Below are positions 9,401-16,322 of a stretch of 64,000 bases of DNA, piece after piece. The DNA comes from Micromonospora sp. RHAY321 (GTDB lineage: Bacteria; Actinomycetota; Actinomycetes; Mycobacteriales; Micromonosporaceae): positions 1 through 64,000 of the forward strand of contig NZ_JAMHIW010000008.1 in NCBI RefSeq assembly GCF_023896955.1, read 5' to 3'. The position numbers and the translations under genes were made by a program. The notes under the pieces were generated by a model. That model ran no database searches, was not told where the DNA came from, and was given only the letters and a program-made list of their open reading frames with translations. Every line of letters starts with the position of its first letter. The stretch's first letter is position 1.

Positions 9401-9472
9401 ACCGCCGTCGCCCTCGGCGGTGCCGAAGCCGTACCGGGCGAGCCGGCCCGGCGCCCTGGTCGGCCGGCTCAT
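6434..9472 (-). CDS. glnE: Bifunctional glutamine synthetase adenylyltransferase/deadenylase
   Basis: A 1012-residue protein of the expected length for actinobacterial GlnE. Two nucleotidyltransferase domains each carry the GxGxxGGxExxxxSDxDxxF signature: GKCGGGELNYVSDVDVIF around residue 222 and GRLGGYESNYLSDADVLF around residue 735. The first domain removes and the second adds AMP on the GlnA tyrosine, according to nitrogen status. ATG 9472 shares its A with the TGA stop of the upstream amidotransferase gene (TGATG), so the two are coupled. It ends 8 bp from the convergent membrane-protein gene. In mycobacteria and Streptomyces glnE also lies between two glutamine-synthetase genes. Confidence 0.97.
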   Translation of the reverse strand: MSRPTRAPGRLARYGFGTAEGDGGARAADLLGPDGLRLWQPVEQEPVDEQAADLLAALSRAADPDLALRQLHRIVEAERRENGGTAAEATDTGSPLLAALHADPGLRRRLIAVLGASSALGDHLVAHPGHYAALGTASDGLAPTADGRLEPVGDGNPVAVLRSAYRLALLRIAAADLTGGRGLEQTMAALSALADATLAEAYEIAVAELPEGTARPRLAVVAMGKCGGGELNYVSDVDVIFVAAEDSDLTAGTTVATRLIHICGLVAWPVDAALRPEGSRGPLVRTLASHLAYYRRWARTWEFQALLKARPAAGDLPLAQEWIDQLAPLVWRAAERPEAVEDVRAMRRRIIDNIPPKELEREIKRGPGGLRDIEFAVQLLQLVHGRGDETLRAPGTIPALRALVAGGYVGRADGEALLRGYRFLRSVEHRLQLQGLRRTHTVPTEPAALRWLAAALGFTATPGRSAVESFRAEWVTHAAEVRRLHAKLLYRPLLESVARVPADGLRLTPEAARHRLEILGFADPAGALRHLQALTGGLSRTAAIQRTLLPVLLSEFADAPEPDRGLLNYRKVSDQLGSTPWYLRLLRDGGPVARRLARVLALSRYVADMLARDPEALRLLAEENELVPRPREVLREGFLAAASRHTDPVEATRAVRALRRRELVRVACADLLCRAGALAPTPTRPEGGARKAPGLSDITGVGTALADVTDATLAAALRAARASQPAPPGLRFAVIGMGRLGGYESNYLSDADVLFVYDPPAGSSESTASGAAHAIAEELRRLLGMPAPDPPLGVDADLRPEGRQGPLVRSLAAYAQYYARWSRVWEAQALLRARFVCGDADLGAEFEAMVDPVRYPADGLSREQTVEIRRIKARVETERLPRGADPATHTKLGRGGLADVEWAVQLVQLRHAGAVPALRGTRTLDALAAAAEAGLVDPADAAEMAAGWSLAAQVRNALMLVRGRAGDQLPRHGVELAAVVRLLGRDDPGEFLDEYLRTGRRSRAAAQRVLEM

Positions 9473-10239
9473 CAGTGCCCGAGCAGCGGCAGGCCACGCC
9501 GCGTCGTGCTGTCGTCGAGCTCGCCGAGGGCCAGCGCGGCGAACCGGGCGGCGAACGGTTGCCAGACCTCCTCGACGTCGGGCATGACCGACGCGCAGGC
9601 CGCGACCACGAGCTCCGGGTCGTAGCCCAGCTCGGCGAGGAGGGTCGAGTCGGCGGCCCAGTCGGCGATCATGGCCGTGTCGCACTCGATGTGGAACTGC
9701 AACCCCCAGGCCCGGTCACCGAGACGGAACGCCTGGTTCGGGTAGCGGGTGGAGGCGGCCAGCAGGGTGGCGCCCCGGGGCAGCTCGGTGATCTCGTCGG
9801 AGTGCCACTGGAGCACATCCGGGATCAGCGGCACGTACCGGAACAGCGGGTCGCCCTCGGCGGCGTCCCGCCTGCCGACCACGCCGGGGCCGACCTCCGG
9901 CCCGGACGGGCTCCGCTCGACCAGCCCGGCGTGTGCGGTGGCGAGCAGTTGGGCGCCCAGGCAGACGGCCAGGGTGGGCACCCGGTACCGCACGGCCTTG
10001 CGCAGCAGCCCTTCCACCGCCGGGAACCAGGGTGCGCCGGGCGAGCCGTCCGGCAGCGGGTACGCCTGCTGTTCGCCGCCGAGCACCACCAGCGCCGCGT
10101 ACCCCTCCAGGTCGGTGGGGAGTTCGTCGCCGGCGTGCGGGCGGACCACCCACAGGTCCAGCCCGGCCTCGGTCAGCCACTCACCCAGTCGGCGCAGGTC
10201 GTCCGTCGGGTCGTTCTCGATCACCAGCGCGGTTGCCAC
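9472..10239 (-). CDS. Class I glutamine amidotransferase (GMP-synthase-like)
   Basis: A 255-residue stand-alone glutaminase domain. The nucleophile elbow LAVCLGAQLL carries Cys93, and the second signature LQFHIE carries His183 and Glu185, completing the Cys-His-Glu triad. Such proteins release ammonia from glutamine or hydrolyse gamma-glutamyl compounds; the acceptor is not known. Being encoded directly upstream of glnE and overlapping it by one base suggests a link to glutamine metabolism, perhaps removal of gamma-glutamyl groups, but this is inference. The GTG at 10239 is preceded by a -10 hexamer (10246-10251) at leaderless spacing, and no ribosome-binding site is visible. Confidence 0.88.
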   Translation of the reverse strand: MATALVIENDPTDDLRRLGEWLTEAGLDLWVVRPHAGDELPTDLEGYAALVVLGGEQQAYPLPDGSPGAPWFPAVEGLLRKAVRYRVPTLAVCLGAQLLATAHAGLVERSPSGPEVGPGVVGRRDAAEGDPLFRYVPLIPDVLQWHSDEITELPRGATLLAASTRYPNQAFRLGDRAWGLQFHIECDTAMIADWAADSTLLAELGYDPELVVAACASVMPDVEEVWQPFAARFAALALGELDDSTTRRGLPLLGH

Positions 10240-10245
10240 CCGTCG

Positions 10246-10251
10246 AGGCTA
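10246..10251 (-). promoter_or_regulatory. -10 element for leaderless amidotransferase-glnE transcript
   Basis: On the minus strand TAGCCT ends 6 nt before the GTG start (10239). This is the leaderless geometry seen repeatedly in the window. No convincing -35 element was found. Confidence 0.6.
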
Positions 10252-10285
10252 GCCGGTGCACCGTGCGGCGCCACGCCCCGCGCCA

Positions 10286-10321
10286 CCCATCCCGCCCGCG
10301 TCGCCCATCCCGCCCGCGTCG
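10286..10321 (+). repeat. Tandem 18-bp direct repeat, two copies, next to a small palindrome
   Basis: CCCATCCCGCCCGCGTCG is present at 10286-10303 and again at 10304-10321. The second copy runs into a 19-bp palindrome (GCCCGCGTC-G-GACGCGGGC, 10312-10330). It lies in the 124-bp space between divergent genes and could be a simple slippage product or a regulatory site. Confidence 0.6.
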
Positions 10322-10351
10322 GACGCGGGCCGGCAGCGCGGCGTTGGTCGT

Positions 10352-10357
10352 TAGGCT
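10352..10357 (+). promoter_or_regulatory. -10 element for leaderless LD-carboxypeptidase gene
   Basis: TAGGCT ends 6 nt before the GTG at 10364. Together with the minus-strand element at 10246-10251 it shows a divergent pair of leaderless promoters in this intergenic region. Confidence 0.6.
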
Positions 10358-10363
10358 CTGCGG

Positions 10364-11299
10364 GTGATCAGCGAGGAGCGCGCCACCGTTCGCCCGCCCG
10401 TGCTGCGCCCGGGTGACACGGTGCTGTTGGTGTCGCCGTCCGGGCCGACGTCGCCCGAGCGGGTGGCCCGCGGCATGGAGTTGCTCACCGGCTGGGGCCT
10501 GCGGCCGGTGCCCGCGCCGAACGCGTACGCCCGGCGGGGTTACCTGGCCGGCGGGGACGAGGTGCGTGCCGCCGACCTGAACGCGGCCTTCGCCGACCCC
10601 CGGGTACGCGGGGTGATCTGCACGCGCGGTGGGTACGGCGCCCAGCGGGTGGTCGACGCCATCGACATGGACGCCGTCCGCCGCGACCCGAAGGTGGTGG
10701 CCGGCTTCTCCGACATCACCGCGCTGCAGTTCGCGCTCTGGCGCGGCGCCCGGCTGGCCGGGGTGCACGGCCCGGGTGCCGCCTGGCGCGACGAGCGCAC
10801 CCCGCTGCGCTCGGCCGAGTCGCTGCACGCCGCGCTGATGACGACCGAGCCGGTGACGGTCACCGCCGTGCCCGGCGAGGACACCTTTCCGGTACGCGTC
10901 CCGGGCCGCGCCACGGGCACCCTGCTCGGCGGCAACCTGTGCATGATCACCGCGTCGATCGGCACACCGGACCTGCCCGACCTGACCGGGGCCGTGCTGT
11001 TGATCGAGGACGTGCAGGAACCCCCGTACAAGGTCGACCGGATGCTCACCCAGCTGCGCCGCGCCGGCGCGCTGGACGGGCTGGCCGGGGTCGCGGTCGG
11101 GCAGTTCACCGACTGCGCCGACGGTTGGGAGACCACGATCGCCGACGTGCTGACCGAACGGCTCGGTGACCTCGGCGTCCCGGTGCTCGGCGGGCTGCCG
11201 ATCGGCCACGGCCCCAACCAGCTCACCGTCCCCGTCGGCACCCGAGCCACCCTCGACACCGAAACCGCAACCCTCACCGTCCAACCAGCCGTCACCTGA
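10364..11299 (+). CDS. ldcA: LD-carboxypeptidase (peptidase S66, muramoyltetrapeptide carboxypeptidase)
   Basis: A 311-residue enzyme that removes the terminal D-alanine from cytosolic murein tetrapeptides during cell-wall recycling. The serine-protease-like triad is visible: Ser116 in VAGFSDITAL, Glu215 in LLIEDVQEPPYKVDRML, and His282 in GLPIGHGPNQLTVPVG. Position and spacing closely match the characterised Pseudomonas enzyme. There is no signal peptide, as expected for the recycling enzyme. The GTG start is supported by the -10 hexamer 6 nt upstream and the absence of a Shine-Dalgarno site. The gene is monocistronic and convergent with the propeller gene that follows. Confidence 0.93.
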   Translation: MISEERATVRPPVLRPGDTVLLVSPSGPTSPERVARGMELLTGWGLRPVPAPNAYARRGYLAGGDEVRAADLNAAFADPRVRGVICTRGGYGAQRVVDAIDMDAVRRDPKVVAGFSDITALQFALWRGARLAGVHGPGAAWRDERTPLRSAESLHAALMTTEPVTVTAVPGEDTFPVRVPGRATGTLLGGNLCMITASIGTPDLPDLTGAVLLIEDVQEPPYKVDRMLTQLRRAGALDGLAGVAVGQFTDCADGWETTIADVLTERLGDLGVPVLGGLPIGHGPNQLTVPVGTRATLDTETATLTVQPAVT

Positions 11300-11356
11300 C
11301 CCCGCCGGTCCTCCCCAAGCCCCAGCCCGGTGATGCCTGGATCAGGGGGTCAGGTG
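11293..11356. terminator. Inverted repeat spanning the stops of two convergent genes
   Basis: CACCTGACCCC (11293-11303) and its exact complement (11346-11356) bracket 42 nt and contain the stop codons of both ldcA and the minus-strand propeller gene. The position suggests a shared two-way terminator, though the loop is long and there is no T-tract. Confidence 0.5.
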
Positions 11357-12226
11357 GGCCAGGTGGCCCGTTTCCAGGGCGGCGTGGACCGTGCCGTCGG
11401 GGGTGATCGTGATGCCGTGTGGTTCCGAACCCGGGGTCGGCAGGTCGTAGGTGTCGATCCGGCCCGCCGGGTCGACGTGGCCGATCCGGTTGCCGGCCCA
11501 CTCGGTGAACCAGGCGCCACCGGCCGGGTCGGCGACGATGGCGTGCGGCCGGGCCGTCCGGTCCGGCAACGGGTACTCCTCGATCCGGCCGTCGGGGCTG
11601 ATCCGGCTGACCTGCCCGGCGGCGATCTCCACGAACCAGAGCGCCCCGTCCACGCCAGCGGTGATACCGACCGGTGCGGCGCCCTCGGTGGGCAGCGGGT
11701 GCACGCGTACCGCCCCGTCCATGCCGACCCGGGCGATCGCGTTCGCCTGGTTGAGCGTGCACCAGACAGCGTCGTCCGGCCCGGCGGCCACCATCGAGGC
11801 GAACGCCCCGGAGACCGGCAGACGCACGTGGGTGACCGCGCCGTCGGTGCTCACCCGGCCGACGGTGTCGGAGTTCATCCCGGCGTACCAGAGGGCGCCG
11901 TCCGGTCCTGCCGCGATGCCACACGGGCCGGTGCCGGTCGGCAGGACGACCTCGGTCTGCTCGCCGGAGGCCGTGATCCGTCCGATCCGGTCGTCGCCGG
12001 AGCGGGTGAACCAGAGGGCGCCGTCCGGGCCGGGAGTGATGATCAGTGGCCGGCTGCCCGGCCCGCCCGCCGGCCAGCGGCGCACCGAGCCGTCCGCGTC
12101 GACCCGGGCGATCGCACCGGCGTGGACCAGGGTCAGCCAGAGCGCCGCGTCGGGCCCGGTGGTGATTGCGTACGGCCCGGCCTGCGGGTCGGTGATCGGG
12201 AGTTCCCGGATCGGGGTGGACGTCAC
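11342..12226 (-). CDS. Streptogramin B lyase (virginiamycin B lyase)-like beta-propeller
   Basis: A 294-residue protein made of about seven repeats with the pattern GPDGALWFT / GRI..DG, i.e. a seven-bladed propeller. Length and layout match staphylococcal Vgb, which opens the streptogramin B ring by elimination. From memory of the characterised enzyme, His228, His270 and a glutamate near 284 matter for activity; this protein has histidines at exactly 228 (RPHAI) and 270 (EPHGI) and a glutamate at 285 (HAALETG). It lacks a signal peptide, so it would act in the cytosol. GTG 12226 has GGAAGG 8 nt upstream. Vgb-like proteins in environmental actinomycetes may have other substrates, so the activity is probable but not proven. 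Confidence 0.78.
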   Translation of the reverse strand: MTSTPIRELPITDPQAGPYAITTGPDAALWLTLVHAGAIARVDADGSVRRWPAGGPGSRPLIITPGPDGALWFTRSGDDRIGRITASGEQTEVVLPTGTGPCGIAAGPDGALWYAGMNSDTVGRVSTDGAVTHVRLPVSGAFASMVAAGPDDAVWCTLNQANAIARVGMDGAVRVHPLPTEGAAPVGITAGVDGALWFVEIAAGQVSRISPDGRIEEYPLPDRTARPHAIVADPAGGAWFTEWAGNRIGHVDPAGRIDTYDLPTPGSEPHGITITPDGTVHAALETGHLAHLTP

Positions 12227-12445
12227 GAGGCCTGCCTTCCGTCGATGGGTACCCGCTCGGCCGGCTCACCGGGCGAGACACGGCGAGTAGTCACCCTCAC
12301 CCACCCGACGTACCCAGGCAACCGGTTTGTCCGGCTCCCCGGCCGGTTTGCCAGCTGGCGGACAGCTTCGGCATGGGTTCCACCCAGGCGGGCTGGTCAC
12401 TGTCGGTGATGACATCGCAGCACCACCCAGCATCTGGAGGAGAGC

Positions 12446-12919
12446 ATGTCCCGCACGATCCGCAAGAAGCACCTGCTGGCCGGTCTGGCCACCGCCGGCG
12501 TCCTCGGCGTGGGCGTCGCGGCCCCGACGATGGCGTTCGCCGCCGACGCCGGTACGCCGACGCCGAGCGCCAGCAGCACCGCCGACGGCTCGGGCACCTC
12601 GAAGGCCGACCGGCAGGGCGAGTTCGCCGAGGCTCTCGCCAAGGAGCTGGGCGTCTCCACCGACAAGGTGACCGCCGCGCTGGAGAAGGTCCGCGATCAG
12701 CAGCGCGCCGACCGGCCGGAGCGACCGTCCGCCGAGGACCGGCAGGCCGCGCTCAAGGAGCGGCTGGACCAGGCCGTCAAGGACGGCAAGCTCACCCAGG
12801 AGCAGGCCGACGCGATCACCAAGGCCGTCGAGGCCGGCGTCTTCCCCGGCCCGGGTGGCCACCGTGGACCGGGCGGCCACGGCGGTCAGGGTGGCCCCGG
12901 CGGTACGGCCGGCAAGTGA
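12446..12919 (+). CDS. Small exported helical protein with Gly-rich tail
   Basis: A 157-residue precursor with a signal peptide (KKHLLAGLATAGVLGVGVA, predicted cleavage after AFA near residue 33). It continues with a Ser/Thr-rich linker, a charged helical core with FAEALAKELGVSTDKVTAAL and ERLDQAVKDGKLTQEQADAI, and a His/Gly-rich tail (GPGGHRGPGGHGG). The two helical units resemble each other (LGV.xDKV / GKLTxEQAD), a pattern common in small secreted actinobacterial proteins of unknown function. The glycine-histidine tail might bind metal (inference). GGAGGAG lies 3 nt before the ATG, and a strong terminator follows the stop. Confidence 0.8.
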   Translation: MSRTIRKKHLLAGLATAGVLGVGVAAPTMAFAADAGTPTPSASSTADGSGTSKADRQGEFAEALAKELGVSTDKVTAALEKVRDQQRADRPERPSAEDRQAALKERLDQAVKDGKLTQEQADAITKAVEAGVFPGPGGHRGPGGHGGQGGPGGTAGK

Positions 12920-12923
12920 CCGT

Positions 12924-12957
12924 TGGCGGCCCCGCCCCACGCGGGGCGGGGCCGCCA
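12924..12957 (+). terminator. Strong GC hairpin terminator
   Basis: Two perfect 15-bp arms (12924-12938 and 12943-12957) separated by a 4-nt loop ACGC begin 4 nt after the stop of the exported-protein gene. The downstream gene is on the opposite strand, so it may terminate both. Confidence 0.85.
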
Positions 12958-12970
12958 GCGAAACAGGCGC

Positions 12971-13351
12971 TCAGTCGACGGCGGCCGGCGGGGGCGTGAA
13001 CACGCCGAGGTGGTTGCCGGCCGGGTCGAGCAGGTGGGCGAGGGTGAGCCCGCTCGGCACCGTACGCGCCGGCACCAGCACCTTGCCGCCGGCCGCCTCG
13101 GCCTGCCGGCAGGTCTGCGCCACGTCGGCGACCTCGGCGTAGAACACGGCGTAGTTCGGCGACGTCCCGTCGGTCGCCCGGATCGCCCCGCCGATTCCGA
13201 TGTCGCCACCGGCTTCGGTCACGCGGTAGGACCCGCCGTTGGCCCCGCCCTGCTCCTCGAAGGTCCAACCGAACAACTCGCCGTAGAAGCGCTCGGCCTC
13301 CTCCGGCCGGTCGGTGCCGATCTCGAACCAGGTGATGGGCGTCGTGGACAT
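12971..13351 (-). CDS. VOC-family protein (glyoxalase/bleomycin-resistance fold)
   Basis: A 126-residue protein with paired beta-alpha-beta-beta-beta units: ITWFEIGTDRPEEAERFYGELFGW in the first half and YAVFYAEVADVAQTCRQAEAAGGKVLVPA in the second, ending in LLDPAGNHLGVFTP, the usual position of a metal-binding or substrate glutamate/aspartate in this fold. The function within the superfamily cannot be told. ATG 13351 was chosen because GGAGG lies 6 nt upstream; an upstream in-frame extension is less likely. It follows the WYL regulator gene on the same strand, which may control it. Confidence 0.85.
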   Translation of the reverse strand: MSTTPITWFEIGTDRPEEAERFYGELFGWTFEEQGGANGGSYRVTEAGGDIGIGGAIRATDGTSPNYAVFYAEVADVAQTCRQAEAAGGKVLVPARTVPSGLTLAHLLDPAGNHLGVFTPPPAAVD

Positions 13352-13469
13352 CTGCTGCCTCCAGTTTCGTGCCGGCCGTTCGGCCGTCGTCAGGAGCAGT
13401 CTCGGGGGCGTCCACGACACCGTCCTGTCGGTGTTTCCGCATCACCCGACGGGGGCCGCACGGTCGGTC

Positions 13470-14162
13470 TCAGACCAGGCTCAGCCGTCGGACCCGCTCG
13501 CGTGGGATGTCGAGATCCGTCGGGCGAAGCTCCCGGGCCACCACCTCGGGCAGCGCCCGGACACTTCCGATGCGGTCGGTGCGGAAGCAACGCAGCTCGT
13601 CGCGCAGCCGGCACCAGGCCAGCAGATACCAGTGTCGGGAGTTGCCCAGGTAGCCGAGAGGCTCGACGTCGCGTACCGAATCGGTGCCGCCCCGGTCGGC
13701 GTACCGGATGCGCAGCACCCGCCGCGCGGTGACCGCGTCGGCGACGATGGCCGGGACGGGCGTTGCCGGCCCGTCGCCGACCAGGTGCACCCGGCCCGCG
13801 AGCCGGTGGGCCTCGGCCGCGTCGGCGGCCGGCAGCACCGCCACCAGCTTGCGCAGCGCGGTGGCGCCCGGCCCGGCGAACGGTGTGCCGGCGAGCCGGT
13901 GCAACGCGACGGCCATCGCCACCGCCTCGCCCGGCGTCAGGTTGACCGGAGGCAGGGTGCGGGCGCGGTCCAGCACGTAGCCGCCGGTGCGCCCCGCCTC
14001 CGCCCAGATCGGCACCCCGGCCTCCTGGAGGGCGCCGATGTCACGCTCGATGGTCCGGCTGCTGACCTCGAAACGCGCGGCCAGCCAGCGGGCGCTGCGC
14101 GGCCGTGGCGAGACCGCGCGCAACTCCTCGACGAGTGCGTAGAGGCGATCCGTGCGGTTCAT
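13470..14162 (-). CDS. YafY-type transcriptional regulator (HTH_11 plus WYL domain)
   Basis: A 230-residue regulator. An N-terminal winged helix (RTDRLYALVEELRAV, ARFEVSSRTIERDIGALQEA, residues about 3-50) is followed by a linker and a WYL domain with VLRIRYADRGG and the conserved HWYLLAWC RLRDELRCFRTDRI segment near residues 180-205. WYL domains sense nucleic acids or small ligands. The ATG at 14162 is preferred over the GTG at 14171 because a TAGCGT -10 hexamer (14170-14175) ends 7 nt before it and overlaps the alternative start. The VOC gene lies 118 bp downstream on the same strand. Confidence 0.87.
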   Translation of the reverse strand: MNRTDRLYALVEELRAVSPRPRSARWLAARFEVSSRTIERDIGALQEAGVPIWAEAGRTGGYVLDRARTLPPVNLTPGEAVAMAVALHRLAGTPFAGPGATALRKLVAVLPAADAAEAHRLAGRVHLVGDGPATPVPAIVADAVTARRVLRIRYADRGGTDSVRDVEPLGYLGNSRHWYLLAWCRLRDELRCFRTDRIGSVRALPEVVARELRPTDLDIPRERVRRLSLV

Positions 14163-14169
14163 GCCCCGC

Positions 14170-14175
14170 ACGCTA
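14170..14175 (-). promoter_or_regulatory. -10 element that decides the WYL regulator start
   Basis: TAGCGT on the minus strand places the transcript start at about 14163-14162, at the ATG. An upstream GTG (14171) would lie inside the promoter, so the shorter protein is favoured. Confidence 0.55.
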
Positions 14176-14198
14176 CGACCGGGGTACGACGACCGTGC

Positions 14199-14624
14199 TC
14201 AGGCGATGCAGGCGCAGACGATCAGCGCCGCACCGAAGTGGGTGGCGGCGCTGACCCGGGCCGCCGGGTGCGGCTCGTCCGAGCAGATGATCTCGCCGAG
14301 CTTGCCCGGGGTGAGCAGGTCGAGCACGAAGAAGGCCAGCGCCATGATGGCCAGCCCGACGAGCCCGAACACCACCGTGGAGGCGAGCCCCTTGCCGAAG
14401 TCGCTGTAGCTGGTGAGGATCGCGGTGAACACGATCCCGGCGATGCCGAGCTGGTTGGCGGCCAGCAGCAGCCCCGCGTTGGCGTTGCGGTGCACCCAGA
14501 TCAGCTCCCGCAACCGCCCCGGGGTGAGCAGGTCGACCAGCACGAAGCCGGCCGCCATCAGCCCCACGCCGACGATCCCGAACACGACGCTCTGCCAGGC
14601 ACCGCTGAGCAGGTCCTCCAGCAC
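14199..14624 (-). CDS. DUF350-family membrane protein
   Basis: A 141-residue integral membrane protein with four predicted helices arranged as two similar halves: VFGIVGVGLMAAGFVLVDLLTPG and VFGLVGLAIMALAFFVLDLLTPG are clear internal duplicates, each followed by a short polar loop. This two-repeat layout is characteristic of DUF350 proteins, whose function is unknown. The GTG start has GGGAGG 6 nt upstream, and TATCGT about 50 nt upstream on the minus strand could be its -10. The gene lies between glnA2 and the WYL regulator on the same strand. Confidence 0.88.
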   Translation of the reverse strand: MLEDLLSGAWQSVVFGIVGVGLMAAGFVLVDLLTPGRLRELIWVHRNANAGLLLAANQLGIAGIVFTAILTSYSDFGKGLASTVVFGLVGLAIMALAFFVLDLLTPGKLGEIICSDEPHPAARVSAATHFGAALIVCACIA

Positions 14625-14713
14625 CGACTGCCTCCCGACTCTCCGCCCGGAGGGGTACCGGCGCGGTGATCGAGACGATAGCGGCAGCGCGCAACGGCGT
14701 CAGCCCCGCGCGG

Positions 14714-16063
14714 CTACAGCGCCAGGTAGCGCTGCCGCTCGTACGGGGTGACCTCGCGGCGGTACTGCTCCCACTCGGCCCGCTTGTTGCGCAGGAAGAA
14801 GTCGAACACGTGCTCACCGAGCACCTCGGCGACCAACTCGGACCCGGCCATCACGTCGATCGCCTCGGCGAGGTTCTCCGGCAGCGCCTCGTACCCCATC
14901 GCGCGCCGCTCGGCGCTGGTCAGCGACCAGACGTCGTCCTCGGCGCCCGGCGGCAGCTCGTAGCCCTCCTCGATGCCCTTCAGGCCGGCGCCGAGCAGCA
15001 CCGCGAAGGCGAGGTACGGGTTGGCCGCCGAGTCCGGCGAGCGGACCTCGACGCGGGCCGAGTTGGGCTTGCCGTACGCGGGCACCCGGACCAGCGCGGA
15101 CCGGTTCAGGTGGCCCCAGCAGACGTACGCCGGGCTTTCGGTGATCCGGTCCGGCAGGTGCTGCGGGAAGAGCCGCTTGTACGAGTTGACCCACTGGTTG
15201 GTGACCGCCGTGTACTCCCGGGCGTGCACCAGCAGGCCGGCGATGAACGACTTCGCCACCTTGGAGAGCTTCATCGGGTCGCCGCCGTCGTGGAAGGCGT
15301 TGCGCTCCCCCTCGAACAGCGACAGGTGGGTGTGCATGCCACTGCCCGGCTGGTCGGTGAACGGCTTCGGCATGAAGCTGGCCTGCACGCCGGTGGAGAG
15401 CGCCACCTCCTTGACCACGTGCCGGAAGGTCATGATGTTGTCGGCGGTGGTGAGCGCGTCGGCGTACCGCAGGTCGATCTCCTGCTGGCCGGGGGCGACC
15501 TCGTGGTGGCTGAACTCCACCGAGATGCCGATCCGCTCCAGCGCCAGGACGCCCTGCCGGCGGAAGTCCCGGGCCACGGCGTGCGTGGTGTGCTCGAAGT
15601 AGCCGCCGGTGTCCACCGGCGTGGGCACCGAGCCGTCCTGCGGGCCGTTCTCGAGCAGGAAGAACTCGATCTCCGGGTGGGTGTAGAACGTGAAGCCCTT
15701 CTCGGCGGCCTTGGACAGCGCGCGGCGCAGCACGTGCCGCGGATCGGCCCAGGACGGCCCGCCGTCGGGCAGGAGGATGTCGCAGAACATCCGGGCGCTC
15801 TCGCCGCTGACCCCGCCCTCGAAGGGGAAGACCTGGAAGGTCGTCGGGTCGGGCATGGCCACCATGTCCGATTCGAAGACCCGGGCGAAGCCCTCGATCG
15901 CCGAGCCGTCGAAGCCGATGCCCTCCTCGAAGGCCGCCTCCAGCTCGGCGGGCGCCACCGAGACGCTCTTGAGCGTGCCCAGCACGTCGGTGAACCACAG
16001 CCGGACGAACCGGATGTCCCGCTCTTCCAGCGTACGGAGGACGAACTCCTGCTGACGGTCCAC
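14714..16063 (-). CDS. glnA2: Glutamine synthetase family protein, GlnA2 type (possible gamma-glutamylpolyamine synthetase)
   Basis: A 449-residue type I glutamine-synthetase fold. It has an N-terminal beta-grasp segment (RFVRLWFTDVLGTLKSV), GFDGSAIEGF, the catalytic-domain strands THPEIEFFLLENGPQDGS, the ATP-site SGMHTHLSLF and the RVEVRSPDSAANPYLAF core. A tyrosine in GYELPP aligns with the adenylylation loop of GlnA. Its place next to glnE and nadE matches Mtb glnA2 and Streptomyces SCO2241, proteins associated with gamma-glutamylation of polyamines rather than bulk nitrogen assimilation. The assignment to that activity is from position only. GTG 16063 was chosen because GAGG lies 7 nt upstream. 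Confidence 0.88.
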   Translation of the reverse strand: MDRQQEFVLRTLEERDIRFVRLWFTDVLGTLKSVSVAPAELEAAFEEGIGFDGSAIEGFARVFESDMVAMPDPTTFQVFPFEGGVSGESARMFCDILLPDGGPSWADPRHVLRRALSKAAEKGFTFYTHPEIEFFLLENGPQDGSVPTPVDTGGYFEHTTHAVARDFRRQGVLALERIGISVEFSHHEVAPGQQEIDLRYADALTTADNIMTFRHVVKEVALSTGVQASFMPKPFTDQPGSGMHTHLSLFEGERNAFHDGGDPMKLSKVAKSFIAGLLVHAREYTAVTNQWVNSYKRLFPQHLPDRITESPAYVCWGHLNRSALVRVPAYGKPNSARVEVRSPDSAANPYLAFAVLLGAGLKGIEEGYELPPGAEDDVWSLTSAERRAMGYEALPENLAEAIDVMAGSELVAEVLGEHVFDFFLRNKRAEWEQYRREVTPYERQRYLAL

Positions 16064-16139
16064 TTCCACCCCTCGCAACACCTGTTTGCCATCGCCTGCC
16101 GGGCCGGCCGGGCCTGACCGACCAGTTTCCACGGGCCTG

Positions 16140-16155
16140 GTTACGCCGACGTTAC
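16140..16155 (-). promoter_or_regulatory. Candidate GlnR-type half-sites and -10 upstream of glnA2
   Basis: GTTAC occurs at 16140-16144 and 16151-16155, exactly 11 bp apart; actinobacterial GlnR boxes are built from GTNAC/GAAAC units with 11-bp periodicity. GTTTC at 16125-16129 is off phase. TAACGT (minus strand, 16154-16149) overlaps the second unit and could be the glnA2 -10, giving a leader of about 79 nt. The 259-bp space to nadE holds nothing else recognised. Confidence 0.35.
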
Positions 16156-16322
16156 GCCAACGCCCGGCTGCCGTCCCGCCGCGCCCGCCGAGGTGTCCAC
16201 GGGCGGGCGGCGCCCCGGCCGTGAGCGCTGGCCGATCGGGGGGCGGTGCCCCGGCCGCGCGCGTGGCCGCCGTCTCCCGCCGGCACCGTGTCCGCCCCGA
16301 CGGGCTGGGGCAAAATGAGGAC

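Noticed and set aside
10286..10321. CRISPR-like tandem repeat
   Set aside because: Only two adjacent 18-bp copies with no spacers and no cas genes.
16064..16322. A longer glutamine synthetase N-terminus (start near 16384)
   Set aside because: The extra residues are Arg/Pro/Ala-rich, family starts align with GTG 16063 and a ribosome-binding site lies there.
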